From Penicillium oxalicum (taxonomy: Eukaryota; Ascomycota; Eurotiomycetes; Eurotiales; Aspergillaceae): a DNA stretch of 64,000 bases. Shown piece by piece: positions 1 through 12,793 of the stretch. The translations under genes and the position numbers were made by a program. The stretch is taken from NCBI RefSeq assembly GCF_001723175.1, contig NC_064653.1, positions 124,001-188,000 on the forward strand, given 5' to 3'. The notes beneath the pieces are model-generated. The model was not told the DNA's origin. It did no database searches and saw nothing but the letters and a program-made list of their open reading frames with translations. How positions within the stretch are numbered: position 1 is the first letter of the stretch; every line of letters begins with the position of its first letter.

Positions 1-663
1 TGAGTTCAACGACACACGTGACACGCCATCCTTTTCCAGACCCCCCGGACATGCTGATCGGGGGGGGGGCCCGCTTTTCTCCATCCACCATCCATTCCAT
101 CTGAGATTCCCTCGACGATCTGAGATCATTCGCGACTCTCGATCTTGTTTCTCCTCTTGTTTGTTTCCATCCGTGTCTCAGAGTGTGACCTCCTGTCATC
201 TGGAGTAGATGGAGCGATCCATATCCTCAGGCACGGACTCGTGCATGCCACGCCGGTACAACCCAATCATCAACCCAACTCACTCGCGGCCAGCGTTCGT
301 GGAAGAGTAAGTCTCACGATCCAGGCTCCTCTATTGTTTTGAGAACTTATCCCAAAATAAAGCCTGGACCTGGCTCCACCTCCAACTGTGTTGTTGTAAA
401 TGGGACCCTATTGGCCTCTGAGTTGAGTCAGAGTTGCCGTATGAGATTGAACTTGCAGACACCTCTCTCTCCATCGAAAGTCCCGATGCATAGATGATCT
501 GGAATATAAACGGGTGGTGACAGCTGGCTTCATGTCAAGACTCTGCACGTCTTTTCAATTCTTTTCCTTCTTTTTCCTTTTTTTTCTATTTTTTCTCTCT
601 TTTTTTTTTTTTGCAAAATATCAGATCTTTCTTTTTTCTCGTTTCTGACTCTCCTGTAGACAT
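1..663. other. intergenic, upstream of DUF202 gene
   Basis: No convincing coding frame is present. It holds a G9-10 run near 60-69, a CACGTG site at 15-20 and a strongly T-rich stretch at about 545-612 just upstream of the next start codon, typical of a fungal promoter or 5' leader. Confidence 0.6.
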
Positions 664-1080
664 ATGGAAGATCAACAACACATCCTCTTTTCGCGTCCCC
701 TTCTCGGAGCTCTCCTGTTCGAGAACACCAGCTCCGATGCCCGTGATCACTGTGCAAATGAGCGCACCTTCTTGTCATGGCTGCGTCTCTCGATGTATCT
801 GGCCATTGTCGCACTAGCCATCATCATCTCTTTCCACTTTCGGGAGCAACCGTCCGGTCTCGAGCGCCGCATGTCTTTGCCACTGGGGATCATTTTCTGG
901 TTACTGAGTCTCGTCTGTCTCGCCAATGGCTTCTTCAACTATGCCCGCACGGTGATGAAGTATAGTCGAAAAGCGGCGCTCGTTCAGAGTGGATGGAAGA
1001 CCCAGGTGGTCATCACCATCATCGGGACCGCAATCTTGGGGAGCTGTATTCTCTTCCTGTCCACGAGCCGGCGGGCCTGA
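664..1080 (+). CDS. DUF202 domain small membrane protein
   Basis: Single-exon gene of 138 residues. The hallmark of DUF202 (YidH-like) is visible at residues about 33-45, where an A-N-E-R-T-F-L-S-W-L-R block leads directly into the first membrane segment (about 44-62). Two further hydrophobic segments follow at about 76-97 and 113-132, giving three membrane passes. DUF202 is also the core of Vtc1 in the vacuolar polyphosphate polymerase complex, but this protein is longer than yeast Vtc1 and may belong to the broader family of unknown function, so no transport role is assigned. The ATG at 664 is chosen because the conserved block lies close behind it and no longer in-frame ATG start is seen. 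It converges on the isopentenyl-diphosphate isomerase gene. An AATAAA lies 45 nt after the stop. Confidence 0.85.
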   Translation: MEDQQHILFSRPLLGALLFENTSSDARDHCANERTFLSWLRLSMYLAIVALAIIISFHFREQPSGLERRMSLPLGIIFWLLSLVCLANGFFNYARTVMKYSRKAALVQSGWKTQVVITIIGTAILGSCILFLSTSRRA

Positions 1081-1124
1081 TTTCACTCGGTACTTGTATC
1101 ATTCTGCATACTGCGGTTCTGAAT

Positions 1125-1130
1125 AATAAA
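1125..1130 (+). terminator. AATAAA polyadenylation-like signal
   Basis: A canonical AATAAA within an AATAATAAA run, 45 nt downstream of the DUF202 stop codon, at a plausible distance for a fungal positioning element. Confidence 0.45.
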
Positions 1131-1522
1131 ACTTGTATCATGGCAAAACGGATCCTTCTGTTTCTTGAGCATATCGATGTCTCATTGACTTAAGACAGCG
1201 GAATTTCAGGTTTGAGAAAGATCACATGTGATCATGCAGTACCTGGACGGAGAGGTCTTGTGACGTGCGTCCGCAGAAGTTATTTTCCGCCCCCCGGGGA
1301 AAAGTTTAGATTTCAGGGACAATACTGGGATTTCGATGGTATGCCACACGCTTAAATTGCCAAGAAAAATTGGATGAATTAGGACACATAGAGGAGAATA
1401 AAGGTATCATATGGGGAAATGTCCGAGAAAAGGCACATTGGCATAAATAGCAATTCGACCCTCACGACGGGAGAGCGCTTCGAGCAAATATCTGCATGCA
1501 TCAAAGCTGGCAGGGATGGTTC
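1131..1522. other. convergent 3' intergenic region
   Basis: Lies between two convergent genes. I see no gene or repeat in it. Confidence 0.5.
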
Positions 1523-2529
<1,007 letters not shown>

Positions 2530-4764
2530 CTTGACAGTCTAGAAAGGCTTCCAGAGTTCTTGAATCAACAAACTTTCTCCCCCTTTGAAAAAGAAGAATG
2601 CGGGCGGGGTCCAGGAACACGGACCCCGCCCGGCGGTCAAAGTCGGCAGAAGGCCTGTCAAGGCGGGGAACAACCCCGACGGAGTGGAGTTTCTGACGAC
2701 TCTAACTCGAGAGGATGGTTCAGGTCGGTTGATCTGTTGTCCATCTATCAACCAACAGACCTTCACAGAGAAGCAGTGTGATCCTGTAGAGCCTTGTTCA
2801 CGATGGCACCCAGGCCACGTACTTACTAGAATCTGGAACTTTAATCAAATCGTTTGATTTTGCTTCTGCCCCTCTCTTATTGGAGCATGTTCCACTCAAA
2901 GTATGGCTCTGGTCACAAATCTACTGGTGCGATTGGGTTACAATCATGCCGGGAGACCCCAGGTCCCAATTCACCGCTACTTGCTCATGCTGCTGGAATT
3001 CTTCAGCGTTTTCGATATATGATAAGCTCAGAATCCTACCCGATGGAATCTGCGGCGAGATGGATGCAATTAGTTACTCGAGTTTTATTTCCCGGTATGA
3101 GTCTTTGCAGTCTCGGCTGGAGTTTTACCACAGCACATGACTGCATGCTCCATACCGATACATACTACTATAGGTCCCCGTCATTTCATGAGATGTTGAT
3201 CTTTGCTCAAGTACACGATTAGACCCCGGAAAATATCAGTATTGTCGGACTCTGTAGCCTCAAATAATCATGAAGTCATTTCCTAGACATAGAGGGTGAT
3301 GGTTCATGGGCGAGACATCACGAGCATCATTGAGGAGTGTCGGGTGGAAGTTACTTTTTTTCTCTTGGCATTTAAATAAGCCCCTCAAAGACCACAAGCG
3401 TATATAGTGTATTATACGGCGAAGAACTGCAAGCTTTGCGCTGCGATCTGTGAGTGTCCAAATGAGGTGCTCTTTCTGCAAACATGCGCAGTACTGTAGG
3501 CTGTAGTATCACGTCAGATTCCATGACCCAAGGGCCAATATATGACCCGAGGGTGATTTCCGTAGCCCTGATAGCCCAAAGGACCAACTCTCCTCACTGA
3601 AGAGCCCTGAAGGTAAGAAATTGCATTGCTCACATCCGTCATTGCTAGGAAACAGATCATTCTGGTCTTTTCTGCTATCAATAAGGGCCCTTCTTTTCAT
3701 ACCCTTTATCTCTCCATTTCCCCCTATATCGAGATGGGCTCCTCTTTGACATTGAGTACACTGGCCCAGGTAGACGCTACCAGTTCCATAAACCTGAGGA
3801 CTTGCCTGTCTGCGCACAGAGGAATGACATTCAGTCTATACCAAAACATTCAAGTACCGCTTGACCGGCGTGATCTACCCAATCGTTTAAAATGATGCCG
3901 CACGAACGGGCTGTGGAATGTATGACCACCTAAAAGACCGAGGCACCCGGAGCTCTCAGGTGAGTGAGCAAGCCCTTGATCTTAAAGCGGCGATGCTTTT
4001 CCAATTCGGTAATAATGACAGAGCAAAGACAGCAAAGACAAGATAGACATTGAAGGGGTAATGGCGATCAAGCATGAAGCGATGACTCGAGCGGGTGGTG
4101 TTCATCAACCCGCTCCTCTTTTTGAACCAATGCATGATTACACATTGTCCGGAGAATAGGTCTCAGGATCTCTGCACGAACGAGATCCAGTCAAAGTACC
4201 AGCAAGTCACGTTGGCTATTGTGAGAGTGGTCCTATGGCATTGAGCGTGGATTTACAAAACCCAGGGCGAGCCAGTTCTGATGCAGTGCATGGTGACGGG
4301 TTAACCATTACCGAATGTGGTACCCGTCGGCATGAACACGAACATTCCATTCTGGCTCTCAGAAGTTGTGACAAAATGCTAATGCAATATTTGGACCTCA
4401 GGTGAAATAATGAGCGACACTATTAGATTTGGAATTTATAAAGGTGATCGTGGAGCAGTTCTTATTGCAGCGTGCATTGGCAGCAAGTTGTACCCCATCA
4501 ACGCTCATCATTGTGGTTTCGCCTCATCCAGCAAGTCCAACTTTCAAGTGCCGATCAGATCCTATCATCAGACATTGACGTACGGCAGAACTGGCGTGAA
4601 AAAAAAAAATTCGAGGTCAATGGTGCTGGTCGAAGCTAGACTTTTTCAAATGGCTGACGGGCGTACATTCCTACACAACCCATGCGACGTGCGAGATTGC
4701 GAACGGCGCACACCTCCACTCAACAGCAATCCCTGACGCGCTGAAAAAGTGGATCGCGGCTAGG

Positions 4765-4786
4765 GTCGAGACTCTCGAGTCTCGAC
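4765..4786. repeat. near-perfect 22-nt inverted repeat
   Basis: Arms GTCGAGACTC and GAGTCTCGAC are exact reverse complements separated by only TC. It could extrude as a short cruciform or be a dimeric protein site; no gene is next to it. Confidence 0.7.
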
Positions 4787-5005
4787 TCGAGCAGAATCCC
4801 AGTGAGACGGAGCACACACCACCAAGAAAAGCCGACAGCGATCAGAAGATCAGCCTTGAAGGAACGCACAGTCCGACACAATTCCCCGGTCCGTATCCCG
4901 TCATGATCTTCATCAAGCGTGGAATCCGAGAATGGAAATCCTATCTGAGCAGACACCTTTGTACGGCTGGAGACATACATGACCACGTCATGAATTCACA
5001 CATGG

Positions 5006-5026
5006 ACACACACACACACGCGCGCG
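5006..5026. repeat. (CA)n-(CG)n alternating tract
   Basis: An AC dinucleotide repeat passes directly into a CG repeat, followed by a G run. Such alternating purine-pyrimidine DNA is the classic Z-DNA-forming pattern. Confidence 0.7.
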
Positions 5027-6082
5027 GGGGCCAAGAATCACAGCAGAATTGACCAAGTGACCTCGAGACTGTCTCCATCAATCACCCATTGACCTTCACT
5101 GAAAAGCCAGTGGGCACTGGACACCAAAGGGTTGCATCACTGGGCATCAAGTCATCGTGCTTGATCAACATCCATGCTCCCAACCGGAGTCGGCGCGCCC
5201 CCGAAGGAAGTGTCCCCCGAGACATTCCGGGCAAAGACTCCGTCTGCACTATCGCAGGAACTCCGGAAAGTGGAGAATCAGGGGAAATGAAACTGGAGCT
5301 AAATCAGCCCGCGAGGCGACTCATGGAGCTCGCTGCGAGCGGATTGTTGAAGTGCTGACACCCGAGTGACCATGGCGTTCCGAGGGAGGACCCGCTTCGG
5401 GCGTTTTACCGCGCGCGTATCCCAAACCTCTCGAGTGCTGCAAAGAAAATCACATTTGAACGCACGTTGCGCAATATTTATGTACAAGCACAGGCAGAGA
5501 GCGAGACAGGAGGAGAGGGAGAGATGGATAGATAGCTGTGTGACCAAATCATCATTCTCTTGAAAAGGAGAGACTGGAACAAGGCCGGACAATAATCAAA
5601 GTCTCCTCTCGAGCAGTGAGATGTGAATCTTTTGGATCTGGAGCGGCCACCCCACTCGGTCTTCCTACCCAGTCGCACTTTGTCTGCCGAGGCGCAAATC
5701 TACAGTACAAGCGGTGTTGATGCACAAATACAAGTAATTCCTGACCAAATAGAGCAGCTGATCAATCTCACGCGACCATCAAGGGCAGCTTTTCCTAGAT
5801 GGGGTCCCCGACGCGAGGATCTGCAAACCATTCACAGGTCTGGAGGGTCACTAAGGTCACTAGGGTCGCTAGGGGCTAATCTCGGCGACAGGTCTAGAGC
5901 CTTGAAATTTCGGAGACAGGGAAGGAGCAGCCTAAGTAGATGAGAGTGGATTTGGGTCCAGTACTCGCATTGAACAATCAAGGTCGGCAGTCGGAGCCAG
6001 ATTGGTCCTGAATCAGGCTCAGGGGTAATGAGATCACTGACGGCAAAGGGGGTGGCCATCGGCCGAAGGCTTGGAGCCCTAG

Positions 6083-7367
6083 CTACCCCCCCATCTTACA
6101 GGAACTCATCGAGTCATATTCGGCCTCTAGAGAATGGGGAGGAGGCGTGGGTGTTCGAGCGTCGGCGGGTCTCTCTTCGCACTCCAATTTGTGCCTGACA
6201 GAAACAGTCCGCAAGGTCAGTCACCCCGTTCTGATCGCTGGAGTATTAAGGAGAGGGGGCTCCACTCACTTGGTCATGTTTTCCCCGCGTGTATAGCGTC
6301 GGGAGCACCATTTACAGACATGCTTTCGCATCCCTCGATGGATCTGATGGGTATCATATCTTGTTTAGCTTTCGGTGAACCCCGGACCCAACCCACTCGG
6401 TGCTGCCACTTACCGTGTCGACGTGTCTTCGGAGATCCGCATTTCGGCCAAAGGACTTGTTACATTCGTCACAAGCGATCGATCGGTGGTAGGTTGGGTC
6501 ATGCTTCTTTTGATGCGCGACGCAATTAGACCGTCGGGTGAAGTGGAAACCGCATACCGGGCAACTGCACCCTTTCTCAACAGATGGTTTTCTCCCTCGT
6601 TTGCTTGGTCTGTGAGAGGAGGCATCCGCTGTAGTCTCCGTTGGTGAAATATTTTGCGATTCAAATGAAACGGCTGTCATGGATCCATCGCCCGAAAGTC
6701 TGTTTGAGCCACTTGGAAAGACAGGCGGAATGGAAGGTTGGAATGCACTTTGAATTGGCACTGGAACCTCTGGCTGTAATGGGGAACTTGTCTCTGCGAG
6801 TGATTCCTCTGGCCAGGGGCTGTAAAAAGCTGGCCCCGCGGCGAAAGATACACTCTGCGGTGGTGTTATAGACGCTGAAACGGGATTGCCCGTCCAGTTG
6901 TTGGTTAAGCAGTGTGTACTCCCTAGAGACACATTATTTCCGGTGGTGTAATTGGGTGAAGGATACTGAAAGCCATGGAATGTGCCCAAAGACGGTGCTG
7001 GAACCTGACATGGCGATAGTGACGGGTGTGACTCTTGTGGAAGCCCACTGTAGATTTCGAAGCATGACCTGCCGCAAAAGTCATCGGCCCCAAGGGGGAA
7101 GATGTAATTTTCCATCAATGGCAGACCATGATGTTGGGTTGCCAAGTTTGTTGATAAAGGTGTGAGATGAGAATAGGCTGTGACGTCCGAAAAGGCATTC
7201 TCAAGACCACAGGCGGAAATTCCGAGCCCAACAGGTGGCGACGTTTCGTGAACGTGGGAGTTGGTGGTGGGTTCAACAAACAGAGAAGACGAATATACTT
7301 GCTCAGCTTCGTTGGGATCGGTATACATAGCTCTCGATTGAGGGCCGGAGCGAGATGTCGAATCCAT
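6083..7367 (-). CDS. C2H2 zinc-finger transcription factor
   Basis: Three exons: 6414-7367, 6270-6343 and 6083-6194, giving 379 residues. Most of the protein (1 to about 260) is Ser/Pro/Thr-rich and low in structure. A basic RPSKRGRKP stretch leads into three tandem fingers at the C-terminal side: CPVC...HQKKH (CX2CX12HX3H), CDEC...HVDTIH (CX2CX12HX4H, completed across intron 1) and CKWC...HKLEC (CX2CX12HX3C, completed across intron 2). The introns (70 and 75 nt; donors GTAAGT and GTGAGT) are needed to finish fingers two and three, which strongly supports them. The third finger ends in Cys rather than His. The architecture fits a nuclear DNA-binding regulator. It recalls short fungal regulators such as developmental C2H2 factors, but I cannot name the orthologue or its targets. 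Confidence 0.85.
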
Positions 7368-9277
7368 GCTGTGTTCCTGGGTTTCCGCTGGTAGGATTGG
7401 AAGATGGCCAGCAAGATGATCTAGACAGATATGTGATCTGGACTGGATAAGCTACCTAAGAACTGATCAACCGCACGAGTGAAGGGTGAGCATTTACTTC
7501 GTAGGTACCGAGGATGCGGGAAGTGCATAGGGTATATATCAACTGCTTTGAGTCAACAGCTACGGCTGTTGGTGATGAGTGGCTCCAGCATGCATGAATG
7601 GTGGCGGAGGGTTGAAGAACGAGCACAGAACGGTTCGAGGGCGCGAGTTGGTTCTGCATTAAAGCCCAGTGTGTGAAGACATCGGTAGACTCGAGACACA
7701 CGAGCAGACAAGGCAGATTTTGTCCCTGATGAGATCACAGCGATAACGCTCAAATAGCTAAATGAGCGCAAAAGGCGATAGGCGTAATCGAGGCAGGGGA
7801 GGGGGGGGGGGGGGGGGGGATTTTTTTTTTTTTTACTTTCAAATTTGGCCGCGAAAGTACCAGTGGGCAGTCGAGAAGCCTAACGAAAGACCCCAATTTA
7901 CACGGACTGGTCTTTCAGTCTAGCTCGTCTACTAGGGTTGAAATCATGCGAGCCACAAGAGCCATTACCTGCGGTCCAAGTCATCTTTTTTCGTATTTGG
8001 TTAATGCCCGGAGAGCTGTCCACTCATTGAGTACCGGACTCATCATGGGTCTGAGCAACCAAAAAGAGCGGTGCCCGAACGAGCAATCTTCGGCAACTCG
8101 GCTGAGTGGGCACTCTCAGACATTGAATGGAGACTAGTATGGACGATGTCAATCATGTCGAATCGAACCTGACTCATTCCGTTGTCTTCAGAAGCTTTAG
8201 GAACGGGTCGTGCCCGAAGAAGACTCAAAAAGCGGCCTCAAGCCGCGAGATTTGATGCTGACAGATCGTTCCAGGCAACTCCCATGGGATGGCAGAGTTC
8301 GAAAGAGCCCACTAGCCATTCATCAAGTCACCACTAGGCTGGTCTTGCCAACGGCTTGGGTTTCCCAGAAGTGACCAGACCAAACAAAAGCTCGTCCCAG
8401 ACCCGGCAGTCTGGCACTTGGCTGAGTATCCTACATGGGTGGTTGACAAATACGTCCTACCCTGTTGGCTTCAGTCTGCAAGTCGCTTCCACCCCCGGAA
8501 ATCTCGTTGGCCGGATCCAAAGCAGCAAGAACAGTACCCAACGTGTTGGCCGCAGTCAACTCGATTCTAAGTCAGGCAACAATAAAATCATCAATTAAGA
8601 CAGACGTTCATGGCGGGCCGAACCGAGCTCTCACTCACGTGCAGTGCCCCAAGGGGTGGTTTGGTGACAGTCGAGGCCGAATTTCAAGATCGAGACAGAC
8701 GGACGAGTGGGGCGGCTTATAAGGTGAACTGCATCTGTTGCAGGGCAAATCCCATTACTGTCCCACTACGTATGTTCTGTTCGACTGTGTCCAGTTGGAA
8801 ATGGTAAGCGCAGATTTTCCGTTCACTCTTCTCGAAATCGTTTCCTCAGACCGACGAAGACATTATGGAATAGAGCAGCCTGGTCCTGAATGATATCATT
8901 TTATCAGTCATACGGTGAGTTCAATCTACATCGACGTTTTGATTTCCTAGCTATTCATACAGCACAAGACGTCACGTCACGGTGGCTGTCCCTGGATCCA
9001 CGTTTGCCCCAATGGGCGACTGACCCTGGCCTGGTCTTTGACCGGCAGGTACGACTGGTGCGTGGGCCTAAAAGCGAGAGACACGAGCATTGGCCCCCTA
9101 TTCATGTGCTCAAGCAATGGCCAAGTCTTGCTCCCGTTTTATCTTGGGCTACGAGTATCCTGTCCACGACCAACTGCCGAAAATAAATAAAATAAAAATC
9201 AAAGGTGAGAAAACAAAACGAAACAAAAAAAAACATCTAATCATCCAAGACGCAGAAATGTCACAGGGCGGCAGTCC
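7368..9277. other. gene-free region of 1.9 kb
   Basis: This is the promoter side of the C2H2 factor and the 3' side of the channel gene; both are on the minus strand. It holds a G19 run followed by T14 (7801-7834). I see no supported coding frame. Confidence 0.5.
7801..7834. repeat. G19-A-T14 homopolymer pair
   Basis: Nineteen G, one A, then fourteen T, about 430 nt upstream of the C2H2 gene start. Length is likely variable between strains and prone to sequencing error. The preceding bases (GGGGA) extend the G-rich block. Confidence 0.9.
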
Positions 9278-12200
9278 TTACCGCAGTGGTTCAGGATTCA
9301 AGCGCTCTACCTGCACTCGAAGCTGATCCATCGTGTTCAGGATTCTTGTCAGCTGTGCCTCGTTGGTGTATGCCATTCTGGGCTCACGTGGAATATCGTG
9401 GGGGATGCTCATCCGTCCACTCTTGGGGTCTGCTCGACGCGCCGCCCTGACGGAAGAAAACGGGGAGTCCTGGCACCTGGAACGACTCCGATCGCCACCA
9501 TGGGTACGCTGAGGATGCGACGCGGAGAGCGGGGGTAGGCTGGTACCGGTAGGTCGATGGAGATGTCTCCGGCTGTGTTCATAGGCCCAGATCATGGCAA
9601 CAAAGGGCAAATGAGTTGCCCGAAGAAGCATTATGCGGACTCGACGGACAGTGCCCGCTGATAAGAAAAGCCGCATTGGTCGAATGCACAGCAATGGTAT
9701 CAAATTCTAGTTCCATGTGAGCGAGGCTGAGGATGTCTTTAATTGCAGCGTTCTGCCTCACAAAGTGAAGCCTGAAACAGGGTCGTGACTGACCAATGGA
9801 GGCATGAAGTATGTGAGCCGTCGCGAGTTGCTGCTTTCCAAAACGTATATGGATAATCTACAAGTCATGGGTATTAGCGTGAAATCAGCATGATGATCCT
9901 GCGGACTCGGCATCGTCATGTTGAACACGATCCTTTCTAGAAGGATGACTAACTGAAAGAGGTATTCCTCACGAGCGTGACGCATCACCTAGATCAAATG
10001 GTGAAAGATAGAAAAAGATTAGCAATTACTCTGGATCAGGTGAGCGGATGACACTGGACTCACTCCTTCTAGGCTCATGCTCATCAAACTAATGAGAGAT
10101 GAGAGAAGCAAAATATTGGTCATGGCGACGAAGATCATCCTAATCAAGGATCACCATGTTAGTAACATGCCTCAACTTTGCACCACCGGCGCCGGTGATC
10201 ACTGGTGAGGGGTGTGGCATTAATGGTGGACCCGTATGCACAAGCAGGCCCTGTTGCGACCGTCGTCCAGTAGATGGCGACAAAAATGAGACCCCGAACA
10301 AAAAAAAACACACAAGGAAAATAATTCGACAGCAAAGCGAAAGAGGGCATCAACTACTGCATGTCGATGTCACTCGGCGCAAAGCGTAACGTGATCGATC
10401 GTGCATGCGGGATTCATTCTTCTGCTCCTTCGGGCGCATTGGAGTAATCGAGTGCCAAAATAACTCACATCAAGCCATAACCGAAAATCGGGGAAATCTA
10501 AATCACGCTAACGCGTCAGTCAACTTCTTGTCAAAGCCAACCATTCTGCCAGTACTGCAAAAAAGTGTCCACTTCTGACTAGCGCTGCAATCGCTGCTCT
10601 AGCATGTCACTCACCTCTGACGCGCTGTCCTGTTGTCCAATCAATTCAGCCACTGCCAGTCATCAAAATGAAAGATTGGTCGCGCGAGAACCAGCAAGAA
10701 GAGAAACCCACTAGACCGAGAGATCCGGATCTGAATAGGATACATGTCAGCCCTGGGTAGAAACTTCATATTTCCACGAAAAAAAAAAGGATGAATAACA
10801 TACCCAAAGAAGACCTTTACTAGCATCCACGACATTTGCTTGAGAGACAACCGGTCACGGGCCAGCATTGTGAATGTGGTCAGGAATCCTGCGCACATTT
10901 GCATAAGGTCAAAAATTGCTCCCAGCCTAGGGGAGGCTGTGTAACTCAGCCGCCCCGATAGGCATTCTTCAAGGGCGCTGGGTTCATGTCTCACCAATGT
11001 ACAAGACTATCACAACGGGCAAGAACCGAAAAAATGCCTTTGTCTGAGTTTTGCAAGCCGAACAATCAGCCATCTTGAGAGTCTCTCAAGGCTGTAAACC
11101 AGGAGATGTGAGAGACATACCATTTCCTTCAACACCGGAATCTAGCGTCGAGATCAGCTATACTTGAACCAAGATAATATTTCTGAGAGTTTCACGTACT
11201 AGGCTACCGAAATACGAGTTCAGGCTCACGAGGGAGCAAATTCTACCGAAAGTCAGTATCTAACAAGGGGATATAAAAAGCTTGAGCCGCATTTTTTGGG
11301 CACGGAACACGGACCTTGGAACGAGGAACAATGCCTCGAGTGATAGGATATCGAATGACAGATCCAATACGAAGTCATTGCCTTTTATGAGCCCAACGGC
11401 CCCTGAAAACATGGCTGTCAGCTGCAAAAATTTGAAAGGTGATGGACTTGGTCTCTTGAAGATCAAAATCAACGGCAAAGGACCGAATTTCATAGACAGC
11501 GCTTGAAACTCACTAGTGGCGATGAAGCCGACTCCCACGCCAATGATCCCCAGATTCCAAAGGCTCCAGAAGTCCATCTGATAGAACATGATTCCTGCGT
11601 CTATGAATCCGCTCAGCTCGTCGTAAGCAAAGGCAACTATCCAGACGTCCATCAAGATCTCAAAGGATCCCAGGCCATCGGGCTTGCGCTCAACAAGGAC
11701 CGAGTAGTACAGAAAAAGGAATGAGAGGAAAAACCCCGCCTCAAACATTTTGCGGTATAAAGGTACTCGTAGGCGCGAGTATGGATCAGCGGTTCTAAAC
11801 CTGATGCGTAAGTGAAAACTTCGAGTGATCCGCTCCTTCAAGATCACTAGGCAACATACTTTCTGTTAAAAATCTGTGGCTTTTTCATCGAGTGAACTGT
11901 AAGAGAATCCCAGAACATAATTTCACCGTTCCAAATGTCATTGACCACACGTTGCACGACGCGCTGGCTAAGAAATCTCTTGGCACCTGCGATAGATGCA
12001 ATTTCTAGCGCGTTCAACCCAAAGAACCGGGAGAATCGAGACATATCACAATCGTCCGCATGATCGATCTGCGAACCTGAATGGCTGTTGACGTTCTGGC
12101 AGTAGGACCCGTAACTAACTGGCTTGGGGTCCGGTCGACCTCGTAGAGGACGGCCTGCAAGCAATGGAGCGGACTCGATCGAGGCTCTTGCAAGGTCAGA

Positions 12201-12793
12201 AGGAAGTCCAGTTTCGGGCTCAGAGAATGTGGCTGATCCGCGTCTTGAGCTGGGAAGCTCCTCCAAGAGAAACTCAATTGTCTCCCTTTGATTGAGATGA
12301 CATAAAAATTGCCACGCAACAAATTCGCAAGCTGCCCCACGACTTTCATTGAGGCCCCAGTCGTCCTCAGTCGTCATCGAATAATCCCACCTCAAGATCC
12401 TGTGGACACAACGTTTAGCGCCAAAACCCACAAGATGGAATACAGAAAGAAGGGTAAGTTTCTGTACATTAAAGCTATGATGATAAACGGGTTGTGAGTA
12501 TCCCTTGCGAGAACTCGAATTAAATGTCGCAGGCTATGTCCTCGGGCATCAAGTCGCATTTGCTCGAAAGAATAAGCAATATCGCCAATAGCTGTCTCAA
12601 TACAACTGTCCGATCAATAAGCACCAGAAGACCATGAGGTCGGAGACGAGCAATGTACATACTAGGAAAGTTTGGGGATCACTATGAACAGGGGGTCGTC
12701 CGTCTCTATGACTGGAACGTCAAAAGACTCCGTATCAAGCTCTGCTCCGGATGCTGCATCTGAGCCGAAAGACTCGCGGTGTCGACCATGCAT
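9278..12793 (-). CDS. TRPY-type cation channel, intron-rich paralogue
   Basis: Predicted 16 exons: 12663-12793, 12468-12605, 11860-12399, 11514-11800, 11315-11402, 11200-11242, 11121-11141, 10995-11043, 10804-10888, 10712-10730, 10615-10629, 10469-10497, 10064-10139, 9954-9988, 9794-9857, 9278-9706, joining to 682 residues, close to yeast Yvc1 in length. Every junction keeps frame and has GT-AG ends. Residues 1-270 form the helical N-terminal domain of TRPY channels; six membrane segments follow between about 284 and 545, with a pore segment after FFGSGSLGL. The post-S6 stretch AREEYLF and the NLIPLLCIRP block continue the family pattern, and the protein ends in a short coiled coil (about 657-676). 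The family conducts Ca2+ and other cations, in yeast at the vacuole. It shares overall architecture with the channel at 48.4-51.9 kb but is strongly diverged. Exon 2's donor (GTACAG) is the weakest call. Confidence 0.88.
10140..10468 (-). other. intron 12 of TRPY-like gene, longest, with palindromes
   Basis: At 329 nt this intron is about three to four times longer than most others in the gene. It contains a perfect 14-bp palindrome CACCGGCGCCGGTG (10184-10197) and an inverted repeat CATGTTA-G-TAACATG (10155-10169), both near its 3' end. Confidence 0.65.
11403..11513 (-). other. stop-free intron of 111 nt (3n) in TRPY-like gene
   Basis: The reading frame is open through it, but a strong donor (GTGAGT) and an acceptor after TTTTCAG bracket 37 codons that look unlike the family, and removal joins IAT-R-AVGLIKG, which fits the membrane segment 3 to 4 linker. 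Retention would add 37 residues without breaking the frame. Confidence 0.7.

Larger units (their letters stand above)
2530..6082. other. gene-free region of 3.5 kb
   Basis: Short frames occur on both strands, but none shows a recognisable domain, splice-linked extension or consistent codon use. The region contains a 22-nt inverted repeat (4765-4786), an alternating purine-pyrimidine tract (5006-5026) and a loose triplication of GGTCACTAR near 5846-5876. Part must be the IDI1 promoter and the 3' side of the C2H2 gene. A non-coding RNA or a species-specific small gene cannot be excluded. Confidence 0.5.

Noticed and set aside
10140..10468. Possible extra exon within the long channel intron
   Set aside because: No stretch gives a plausible in-frame TRPY segment, and the flanking exons join directly at a conserved position.
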